From Acidobacteriota bacterium (GTDB lineage: Bacteria; Acidobacteriota; Vicinamibacteria; Vicinamibacterales; SCN-69-37), in assembly GCA_024653875.1 (NCBI GenBank), contig JANLHE010000434.1, forward strand, positions 1 to 11,983: a stretch of DNA of 11,983 nt, written 5' to 3'. This document shows positions 1 to 6,096 of this stretch, one piece after another. Every line of letters starts with the position of its first letter. Position 1 is the first letter of the stretch. The notes under the pieces were generated by a model that had not been told where the DNA came from, did no database searches, and saw only the letters and a program-made list of their open reading frames with translations. A program made the position numbers and the translations under genes.

Positions 1-929
1 CGGCGGACACATCGCTGGCCCGGACGGTGAGTGTGTCGGTCTTCCTGAAGAACGCCGCGGACTTCGGGGCGATGAACGATGCCTACCGGACGTATTTCCC
101 CGATGCGCCACCCACCCGCACCACCGTGGTCGCGGACCTGCTGAATGGCGCCCTGGTGGAGATTGCCGCGATTGCCGTCCCCAGGCGCGCCACGCGCGAG
201 GTCCTGCACCCGGCCGGCTGGGTGAAGTCGCCGCGGCCGTACTCAACCATCATTCGCACCGATGACCTGGTGTTCCTCTCGGGGCTCGTATCGCGCCGCG
301 GCACCGATGATGCCCCGGTGCCGGGAAGTATCGGCGCGCAGACCAAGACCATTCTCGACAACGCCGCCACGCTGCTCAAGACCGCCGGTGTCGGGTTTGA
401 GCATGTCGTGCAGGCGCGGGTGTTTGTCATCGACGACGCGATGTTCGACGGCATGAACGACGTCTATCGGACGTACTTTTCGAAAGAACCGCCGGCCCGC
501 GCCACAGCCGTGGCCCAACTGGTGGGGAACAGTTCGCTTGTGGAGATCACCCTGGTGGCCACGCGAGGCGCGAAGGCAGTGGTCGGGCCCGTCGTCTCGC
601 CGAGCCTGCCGTTGTCAACGGCCGTTCGCGCGGGCCATCGCGTGTTCCTGTCCGGCGTGCTCGGGAACACCGGCGCCAACATAGGCGATCCGGCGGCGCA
701 GACGCGCGAGGTGCTGACCCGCATCCAGCGCACCCTGACGTCCGAGGGCCTGTCGTTTGCCAACGTGGTGGACAGCACGGTGTACTTGCCGGACCTCACG
801 CACTTCGCGGCGATGAACGGCGTCTACCGCGAGTTTGTGCCCACCGCGCCCCCGGCCAGGGCCACGGTCGGCGCCAGGCTGGTGAGCCGCAATGCGCTCG
901 TGGAGATCCTCATGACGGCCGTCCGCTGA
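1..929 (+). CDS. Tandem RidA-domain (YjgF/YER057c/UK114) protein, 5'-partial
   Basis: The reading frame is open to the left edge (first full codon at base 3), so the true start lies upstream; 308 residues are visible. They make up the C-terminal part of one RidA domain (to about base 180), a complete second domain (about 210-580) and a complete third (about 590-926). Each repeat ends in the RidA signature: an (A/G)MN-x-x-YR block, a PP-x-R-(A/T)-T segment and a final LVEI strand. RidA enzymes hydrolyse reactive imine/enamine intermediates such as 2-aminoacrylate. The arginine equivalent to E. coli RidA Arg105 is present in all three repeats (codons at 117, 498 and 858), as is the Glu of the terminal VEI. 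Classic RidA is a single-domain trimer of about 130 residues, so this chain may be a covalent pseudo-trimer. The MATE gene starts 4 bases after the stop. Family assignment is firm; activity and total domain number are not. Confidence 0.88.
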   Translation, partial: ADTSLARTVSVSVFLKNAADFGAMNDAYRTYFPDAPPTRTTVVADLLNGALVEIAAIAVPRRATREVLHPAGWVKSPRPYSTIIRTDDLVFLSGLVSRRGTDDAPVPGSIGAQTKTILDNAATLLKTAGVGFEHVVQARVFVIDDAMFDGMNDVYRTYFSKEPPARATAVAQLVGNSSLVEITLVATRGAKAVVGPVVSPSLPLSTAVRAGHRVFLSGVLGNTGANIGDPAAQTREVLTRIQRTLTSEGLSFANVVDSTVYLPDLTHFAAMNGVYREFVPTAPPARATVGARLVSRNALVEILMTAVR

Positions 930-933
930 TGGA

Positions 934-2271
934 ATGTTGACCGAAGTCCGTTTGATGCTGCGGTTGGCGGTGCCGGTGGTGCTGGCCGAGCTGGGGTGGT
1001 TCGCGATGAGCATCGTGGACACCGTCATGGTCGGGCCGCTGGGACCGGCGGCGATTGGCGCCGTGGGCACCGGCGGCATCCTTTTCATGACGCTGCTGGT
1101 GTTCGGGGTGGGCACCCTTCTGGCGCTCGACACGTTCGTCGCCCAGAGCTTCGGCGCGGGCCGCGTGGACGAGTGTCACCGCTGGCTGTTCGCGGGGCTG
1201 CAGCTCGCGCTGATGCTGTCGGTCTTCCTGATGGTGGTCGCGCTCGTGGCCGTGGCGTGGTTGCCGGCGTTCGGATTCCACCCGGATCTGCTGGTGGAAC
1301 TCGAGCCTTATACCGGCAAGCTCATCTGGTCGGTGCCGCCGCTGCTGGCGTACGTGGTGTTCCGCCGGTACCTGCAGTCCATGAACCTGGTGCGCCCGGT
1401 GATGGTGGCGCTGGTGGCGGCCAACCTCATGAACGTGTTCGTGAACTGGGTGCTGATCTACGGCAACCTCGGCATGCCGGCGCTGGGCGTGAGCGGCGCG
1501 GCGTTCGCGACCGTGGCCTCGCGCGTGGTGCTGGCGGTCAGCCTGTTCGGCGTCATTCTCTACCAGGAGCGCGACACGCCGTCGGGCTTGCACGATGTGC
1601 CGTTCCGGTGGGAGGGCGAGCGCGTCTGGCGGCTGTTCCGTCTCGGGTGGCCCGCCGCGCTGCAGATCACGCTGGAGGTGGGGGTGTTTGCGGCCGCGTC
1701 GGCGCTGGCCGGGCGCATCGGCCCGCTGGCGTCGGCGGCCAACCAGGTCGTGCTCAACATCGCCGGGTTCATCTACATGATTCCCTTTGGGCTCGGGTCG
1801 GCGGCGGCCGTCCGGGTCGGGCAGGCGGTCGGCCGCCGCGATTCCGTCGGCGTGCACCGCGCCGGGTGGGCCGCGCTGGGCCTGGCGTCCACCGTCATGG
1901 CCGGCTCGGCGGTGCTGTTCTTCGTGATGCCGGCCACGCTCATCCGCATCTACTCGTCGGACCCCACGGTCATCGAGGTCGGCATCGTCCTGCTCTTCAT
2001 CTGCTCGGTGTTCCAGCTGTTCGACGGGCTGCAAACCGTGGCCACGGGGGCGCTGCGCGGGCTGGGTGACACGCGGACCGCGATGGTCTTTAATCTGATC
2101 GGCCACTGGCTGATCGGTCTGCCGATTGGATACTGGTTGTGCTTCACGCGCGGGTGGGGCGTGGCGGGATTGTGGACGGGCCTGTCGGTGGGGCTCATTC
2201 TGATAGGCGCGTCGCTGTTGCTCGTCTGGCATCGGAAGAGCCGAGCCGCGATGTTCCTGGAACCTGCATGA
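934..2271 (+). CDS. MATE-family multidrug/cation efflux transporter (NorM-like)
   Basis: This is a 445-residue, strongly hydrophobic protein with about 12 predicted transmembrane segments, the usual length and topology for MATE transporters. These inner-membrane antiporters export cationic drugs or metabolites in exchange for Na+ or H+. The first membrane segment carries a VDTVMVGPLG motif. Its Asp29 sits where NorM-type pumps have a conserved acidic residue. The second half repeats the fold, with a GWPAALQ motif near residue 245, an ANQVVLNIAGF segment, and GALRGLGDTR near residue 375, all typical of the family. The ATG at 934 is chosen because it lies 4 bases after the upstream RidA stop; no strong Shine-Dalgarno is visible, so translation is probably coupled. 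A second ATG at 955 is possible. The substrate cannot be read from sequence. The neighbouring genes suggest a detoxification role (inference). Confidence 0.93.
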   Translation: MLTEVRLMLRLAVPVVLAELGWFAMSIVDTVMVGPLGPAAIGAVGTGGILFMTLLVFGVGTLLALDTFVAQSFGAGRVDECHRWLFAGLQLALMLSVFLMVVALVAVAWLPAFGFHPDLLVELEPYTGKLIWSVPPLLAYVVFRRYLQSMNLVRPVMVALVAANLMNVFVNWVLIYGNLGMPALGVSGAAFATVASRVVLAVSLFGVILYQERDTPSGLHDVPFRWEGERVWRLFRLGWPAALQITLEVGVFAAASALAGRIGPLASAANQVVLNIAGFIYMIPFGLGSAAAVRVGQAVGRRDSVGVHRAGWAALGLASTVMAGSAVLFFVMPATLIRIYSSDPTVIEVGIVLLFICSVFQLFDGLQTVATGALRGLGDTRTAMVFNLIGHWLIGLPIGYWLCFTRGWGVAGLWTGLSVGLILIGASLLLVWHRKSRAAMFLEPA

Positions 2272-2272
2272 C

Positions 2273-2278
2273 AAGGAG
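2273..2278 (+). promoter_or_regulatory. Shine-Dalgarno for the YfiT/BstA-like gene
   Basis: A consensus AAGGAG lies 6 bases before the ATG at 2285 and directly after the MATE stop codon (2269-2271). It fixes the start of the third gene. It is much stronger than the signals in front of the MATE gene or of the second DinB-fold gene at 8322. Confidence 0.8.
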
Positions 2279-2284
2279 AGGGCG

Positions 2285-2815
2285 ATGACGCTTGACGAAC
2301 TGAGATACCCCACGGGCAAGTGGGTGCGGGTGGCGGACCTTGACGGGGCCGGGCGCGCCGCGCGGATCGATCAGATTGGCCAGGTGCCGGAGGCGTTGGA
2401 GGCCGCGGTGGCCGGACTGATCGAGGCGCAGCTCGACACGCCGTATCGCGAAGGCGGTTGGACCCCGCGCCAGATCGTGCACCACCTGGCCGACAGCCAC
2501 ATGAATGCGTTTACCCGCTTCAAGTTGGGCGTGACCGAGGACAACCCGACGATCAAGCCGTACAACGAGAAGGGCTGGGCCGAGATGCCGGACGCACGGG
2601 TGGCGCCGCCGACATGGTCGCTGTCGATCATCGAGGGGCTGCACGCCCGCTGGGTGCAGTGCCTGCAGTCGATGGACGCGGCGGCGTTTGCCCGCACCGT
2701 CATGCACCCCGAGCGGGGGCCGATGACACTCGGGGACATGATGCAGCTGTATGCCTGGCACGGCGCCCATCACGTGACGCAGATCACGGCCCTGCGCGCC
2801 AGGATGGGGTGGTAG
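2285..2815 (+). CDS. yfiT: YfiT/BstA-type DinB-fold metal-dependent enzyme (putative bacillithiol S-transferase)
   Basis: The protein has 176 residues, the normal length for YfiT/BstA. It carries the family landmarks in order: an N-terminal RYPTGK segment, PYREGGWTPRQ (53-63), an HHLADSH block (66-72), an EDNPTIKPY segment, and a C-terminal YAWHGAHH block (156-163). The three expected metal ligands of the four-helix DinB fold are visible: one of His66/His67, plus His159 and His163 in an HxxxH arrangement. From memory this matches the Zn/Ni triad described for Bacillus subtilis YfiT. Family members transfer low-molecular-weight thiols, bacillithiol in Firmicutes, onto electrophiles and drugs. 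Bacillithiol synthesis genes are also reported in Acidobacteria, so the substrate is plausible, but the older label 'metal-dependent hydrolase' remains possible. It is the last gene of the run after RidA and MATE. The start is set by AAGGAG 6 bases upstream. Confidence 0.9.
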   Translation: MTLDELRYPTGKWVRVADLDGAGRAARIDQIGQVPEALEAAVAGLIEAQLDTPYREGGWTPRQIVHHLADSHMNAFTRFKLGVTEDNPTIKPYNEKGWAEMPDARVAPPTWSLSIIEGLHARWVQCLQSMDAAAFARTVMHPERGPMTLGDMMQLYAWHGAHHVTQITALRARMGW

Positions 2816-2835
2816 GCGCCCGGACCGGCGCCTAC
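2812..2835. terminator. Bidirectional terminator-like palindrome containing both convergent stop codons
   Basis: A perfect 9-bp stem (2812-2820 with 2827-2835) closes a 6-base loop, CGGACC. The TAG stop of the YfiT-like gene (2813-2815) and the TAG stop of the opposing 91-residue gene (2832-2834 on the other strand) are paired with each other inside the stem. On the + strand the right arm is followed by a moderately T-rich tract (2836-2850); on the - strand no T-rich tract follows. The position between convergent genes and the GC-rich stem support a terminator read on both strands. Confidence 0.65.
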
Positions 2836-3107
2836 TTGTTCTTCTCGGCTTTGGCGGCCAACGCCTTGCGGCGGGCCCAGTACTTTCGCATGCCCTCGCT
2901 GATGGCCTTCTTGCCGCGGGCGGAGAACTTGCGTTTCTTGTCGTCGGAACCCGCTGTCGCACCGGCGCCGGCGGCGGCACGTCCGCCAGGTTTGCGCAGT
3001 TCGGGGAACGCGCGGTAAATCTCGGCTATTTCCGACAGCAACTCGCCCAGTCGCACCGCTGCGCCGGCACGAGCCCATTGCCGATGAAGGTTTTTGTTGT
3101 CAGCCAT
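2832..3107 (-). CDS. Small basic protein with probable nucleic-acid-binding C-terminal tail (hypothetical)
   Basis: I cannot assign this 91-residue protein to a named family. The N-terminal half (to about residue 40) looks like an amphipathic helix region. It is followed by a short Gly/Ala-rich linker and a strongly basic tail, KKRKFSARGKKAISEGMRKY and onward to an RRK cluster. That tail resembles the S-x-x-(G/R)-(K/R)-x-x-I-(S/A)-x-(A/G)-x-(R/K)-x-(R/Y)-W-A motif seen at the ends of many small acidobacterial proteins and recalls NUMOD3-like DNA-binding motifs; this is recollection plus inference. The start is well supported: GGAGG (3116-3120 on the complement) sits 8 bases before the ATG. 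A TAAGAT hexamer about 30 bases upstream could be a -10 box. The gene follows the S9 peptidase by 49 bases on the same strand and ends inside the 2812-2835 palindrome. A chromatin or RNA-binding role is a guess. Confidence 0.72.
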   Translation of the reverse strand: MADNKNLHRQWARAGAAVRLGELLSEIAEIYRAFPELRKPGGRAAAGAGATAGSDDKKRKFSARGKKAISEGMRKYWARRKALAAKAEKNK

Positions 3108-3137
3108 TAATCAAGCCTCCGAACTAAGTCTGCCAGT

Positions 3138-3143
3138 ATCTTA
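3138..3143 (-). promoter_or_regulatory. Possible -10 box (TAAGAT) for the small basic protein
   Basis: The - strand reads TAAGAT in an AT-richer pocket of the 49-base gap between the S9 peptidase stop and the small-gene ATG, about 30 bases before the start. The same hexamer occurs 28 bases before the S9 peptidase start. I see no convincing -35 element, so the assignment is weak. Confidence 0.3.
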
Positions 3144-3156
3144 ACACCGGTACGAT

Positions 3157-6054
3157 TCAGTCACGGCCGGCGCGCGCAAGCGCCGGAACTCCCTCCGCGA
3201 TCCAGGGGGCGATGGGTTCCCCTTTCAGGTAGTGCCCGAACCAGGCCTGGATGCGCCGGTGGTAGTCCACCTGGTTCTTCTTCTTGCGCAACCCGTGGTC
3301 TTCATTGTTATAGACCAGCATGACCACGTTCTTTCGGGCGCGGCGTGCAATGTTGTACAGCTCCACGGACTGGTGCCAGTACACCGTGCCGTCGTTGTCG
3401 CCGGTCATCAGCAGCAGCGGCGTGGTCATGGTCGAAATGCCGAAGACCGCCGAGTTGCGGATATAACCGGGCAGGTCGTCGTACAACGGCACGACCATGC
3501 GCTGTTGCCCGGTTTCAATATGGTCCGTCTCCGCGATGCCGGACGACCAGTGGTGGTTGCCGTAGTTGCTGATCAGGTTGGCGATGCCGGCGCCCGACAC
3601 GGCCGCCGCGAAGATCTTCGAGTGCGTGGCCAGGTACATCGCGTCAAACCCGCCCCACGAGTGGCCCATGACGCCCACCTTCGCGCCATCCACCGCGCCC
3701 ATGTCGACCACCTTCTTCACCGCGGCCGTGACGCAGTCCAGCACCGAGACGCCGGGGTCTCCGGGCTGAAACACGATGTCCGGCTGGAAGAAGAAATAGC
3801 CCTGCTGCGTCAGCGCAGTGCCGTTGTAATAGTCTCGTTCGGACGGCGCCTGGAACCGGTGGAGGCCGTCGGAGAGCTTCTCGTAGAGGTACACGACCAT
3901 CGGGTACTTCCGGCCGGGCTCGTAGTTGGCCGGGTAGTACAGCGAGCCCTGCAGCGTCATCTTCGGTTTGCCCTTCGGCTGCACCGTGTACTCGACCAGC
4001 TCCGATCGGGTCCATGCGTACTTCGAGACAAACGGGTTGGTGGCTGTGACCGCGCCCGCGTTCGTCAGGTCCGGTCCGCCCAGGAACAGATCCGGCGAGT
4101 CGTCGGCCGCCTGGGACGTGTAGACAAACACATCTGCCTTTTCGGCCTTCGCCAGGCCGCTCACGCTCTTGTCGAGCCAGACGAGGCGGGTCACCGCCGG
4201 GGCCGCGCCCGCGGCGCCAGGGGAGACCCGGGCGAAGCCGGACTTCTTCGATCGCGTGCCGAACAGCGTGAGATAGCCGTGCTCGAGATCGAGCGGCTCG
4301 GGTGCGGCGCCGAACCCGGCGGCATCCACCCTGACGTACCGATGCCGGACCCGTTCCGCGGCGCCCGAGGTCAGGCGCGTGGCGTTCCGCCCATCGGGCG
4401 TCACCTTCCACAGGTCGAACGCATCGTTCAGCACCACCGCCTCATCGTCCTTGGTCCACCCGGCCACGCCGAACATCGGCGTGGCCGGGGCGGTGCTGTC
4501 GGATTCGAGATCCACGAAGGATGTCTTGATCGCGCGCGTGATGTTGGTGGTGGTCCTGGTGGCCAGGTCGATCGTCCAGTAGTGCCCGCCTTCGCTGAAC
4601 AGCACGTACTTGCCGCCGGGACTGGCCGAGGCCGCGCCGGCGAGCCGCGTCTTCAGTGGCGTGCGGACGCCGGTGGAGAGGTCGGCCAGCAGCAGATCCG
4701 AGGCGCCGCGGCCGATCGATCGGTCCATCAGGTACGGCGTGAACTCACTGACCAGCGCCAGTGCGGTGCCCCGAATCGGCGCAACCGATTCGTCGAACGA
4801 CTTGCCGATGATCGTCAACTGGCCGCTGGTGAGGTGCCACACGGCCGGCAGGCTGCGCCGGCCATCGGCGGCCACGCTCAGCTTCTGGCGCGACATGACG
4901 ACGGTGTCGTTCCAATGCCAGACGTCCACATCGGCGCGTTCTGGCGGCGGTGTGCCGCGGCCCCCGCGGCCGCCTTCAGGCGTCGCGGGTTCGGCCGGCT
5001 TGGCGGTCCAGTCCGCCACGCCGAGCATGACCATCGCCCCGCTCGCGGCCGGGCCATCCAGCTCCCCAAGCCACGACGGCCGGCGGAACGTGACCAGACG
5101 CTGCGTGGCCGGCAGCGCCCCCGCCGTGGGGTCCAGCGTCGCCGCCCGTTCCCCGGACGTCCCTAACGACGTCCACGCCACGGCCACCTGCGTGGGGCCA
5201 TCGCGTGTGTCGTTCGTCCTGGACCGCAGCGCCACCAGGTCAGCCGCGTCGTCGCGCCAGGTGATCGAGGAGTACGCAGCCGCGGAGGCGTCGAGTACGC
5301 GCAGCACCGACGTGGCCGGGTTGAACAGGTGAATGCCGTTACCGGCCTGGCCCTCGGCGCTGATGACCATCGCCAGCAGGCGGCCGGTGTCGGAGGCCTG
5401 CCACGCGTACTCGCTCACGTTGCCGAACGTGATGTCGGTGCCCGACGCCAGGTCGCGCACGATGAGCGTGGTGCCCACGGCGGCCGCCGCTGGAGCCGCG
5501 CCACCGGGGGCACCTCCGGTCCGTCCGCCCGGTGCCGCACCGGCAGGCGCTGCCGCTCCGCCGGCGGCGACGGGCGCGTACCGTTTCATCGCCAGCGACT
5601 GGCCCGTCCGATCGAACGCAAAGGACTCCACGCCCTCGAAGATCGTCTCTGTCATGGTGGCCAGGTTGAGCAGGCCCAGCTTGCGCTGCACCGGCTGCCG
5701 CGCCGTGCGCAGCCGCTCCTGTTCCGCCTCGGACTGTCCGATGGCATAAGCGAGCCACGCGGAGGTGGCATTGAAGGCGGCCTGCGTGCCGAACGCGACC
5801 ACGCGCGGCTTTGCGCCGGCGCCGCCCGACGCCGGAACAATGCGCAGCTCGTTGTTTCCGTCGACGCGCGAGATCCCGTACGCCAGCCACCGTCCGTCAG
5901 GCGACAGGCCGCCGCGGGGCGCCCCGGTCGTCAGGCGCTCGAACTGGCCGTACTCGGCTGCGGTAATGGTGGGTTTGGTCTGCGCGGTGGGTGCAACCGC
6001 CCAGGCGGAGACAAAGGCAAGAACTGAGGCAACTACGATCACCGATCGGCGCAT
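3157..6054 (-). CDS. Secreted S9-family peptidase (prolyl oligopeptidase / acylaminoacyl-peptidase type)
   Basis: This is a 965-residue exported serine peptidase. Residues 1 to about 26 form a signal peptide (MRRS basic start, hydrophobic core, probable cleavage after APTA). A WD40/PD40-like beta-propeller region follows (about 30-650, with SPDGRWLAY near residue 50). The C-terminal alpha/beta-hydrolase domain has the S9 triad: Ser799 in GHSWGG, Asp888 in GDNDGTV and His920 in NEDHG. Such enzymes cleave short peptides that enter through the propeller. Two low-complexity Ala/Gly/Pro/Arg-rich insertions interrupt the propeller (about 161-192 and 357-374). ATG 6054 is preferred over an in-frame TTG at 6075: it gives a proper signal peptide and has GAGGGG 5 bases upstream. 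The gene begins 42 bases after the ispG stop on the same strand, so it may be read through from ispG or from its own promoter. Substrate is unknown; peptide scavenging is likely. Confidence 0.93.
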   Translation of the reverse strand: MRRSVIVVASVLAFVSAWAVAPTAQTKPTITAAEYGQFERLTTGAPRGGLSPDGRWLAYGISRVDGNNELRIVPASGGAGAKPRVVAFGTQAAFNATSAWLAYAIGQSEAEQERLRTARQPVQRKLGLLNLATMTETIFEGVESFAFDRTGQSLAMKRYAPVAAGGAAAPAGAAPGGRTGGAPGGAAPAAAAVGTTLIVRDLASGTDITFGNVSEYAWQASDTGRLLAMVISAEGQAGNGIHLFNPATSVLRVLDASAAAYSSITWRDDAADLVALRSRTNDTRDGPTQVAVAWTSLGTSGERAATLDPTAGALPATQRLVTFRRPSWLGELDGPAASGAMVMLGVADWTAKPAEPATPEGGRGGRGTPPPERADVDVWHWNDTVVMSRQKLSVAADGRRSLPAVWHLTSGQLTIIGKSFDESVAPIRGTALALVSEFTPYLMDRSIGRGASDLLLADLSTGVRTPLKTRLAGAASASPGGKYVLFSEGGHYWTIDLATRTTTNITRAIKTSFVDLESDSTAPATPMFGVAGWTKDDEAVVLNDAFDLWKVTPDGRNATRLTSGAAERVRHRYVRVDAAGFGAAPEPLDLEHGYLTLFGTRSKKSGFARVSPGAAGAAPAVTRLVWLDKSVSGLAKAEKADVFVYTSQAADDSPDLFLGGPDLTNAGAVTATNPFVSKYAWTRSELVEYTVQPKGKPKMTLQGSLYYPANYEPGRKYPMVVYLYEKLSDGLHRFQAPSERDYYNGTALTQQGYFFFQPDIVFQPGDPGVSVLDCVTAAVKKVVDMGAVDGAKVGVMGHSWGGFDAMYLATHSKIFAAAVSGAGIANLISNYGNHHWSSGIAETDHIETGQQRMVVPLYDDLPGYIRNSAVFGISTMTTPLLLMTGDNDGTVYWHQSVELYNIARRARKNVVMLVYNNEDHGLRKKKNQVDYHRRIQAWFGHYLKGEPIAPWIAEGVPALARAGRD

Positions 6055-6059
6055 GGCAT

Positions 6060-6088
6060 CCCCTCTCACGCTCAAGGAGGGGATCTTA
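6060..6088 (-). promoter_or_regulatory. Leader of the S9 peptidase gene: -10-like hexamer plus Shine-Dalgarno paired with an upstream arm
   Basis: Read on the - strand, the leader runs TAAGAT (6088-6083), then immediately CCCCTC (6082-6077), an 11-base spacer, and GAGGGG (6065-6060), which serves as the Shine-Dalgarno 5 bases before the ATG at 6054. CCCCTC and GAGGGG are perfect complements and could fold into a 6-bp hairpin that hides the ribosome site. If TAAGAT is a -10 box, a transcript started about 7 bases downstream would lack most or all of the first arm, and only read-through RNA from ispG could form the hairpin. No clear -35 is seen. Confidence 0.4.
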
Positions 6089-6096
6089 GCGCACGG

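Noticed and set aside
910..2319. Long open frame on the - strand opposite the MATE gene
   Set aside because: Its translation is rich in His, Arg, Gln and Asp without any domain, as expected for the antisense of a GC-rich membrane-protein gene. The + strand frame has a full MATE signature.
3232..5166. 644-codon open frame on the + strand opposite the S9 peptidase
   Set aside because: It is an antisense shadow: Arg/His/Gly-rich, without motifs or a ribosome site. The - strand carries the intact catalytic triad.
6074..6082. Perfect AAGGAGGGG on the + strand, resembling a strong ribosome-binding site
   Set aside because: No plausible start codon and coding frame follow at the right distance. 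It is the complement of the hairpin arm in the S9 peptidase leader.
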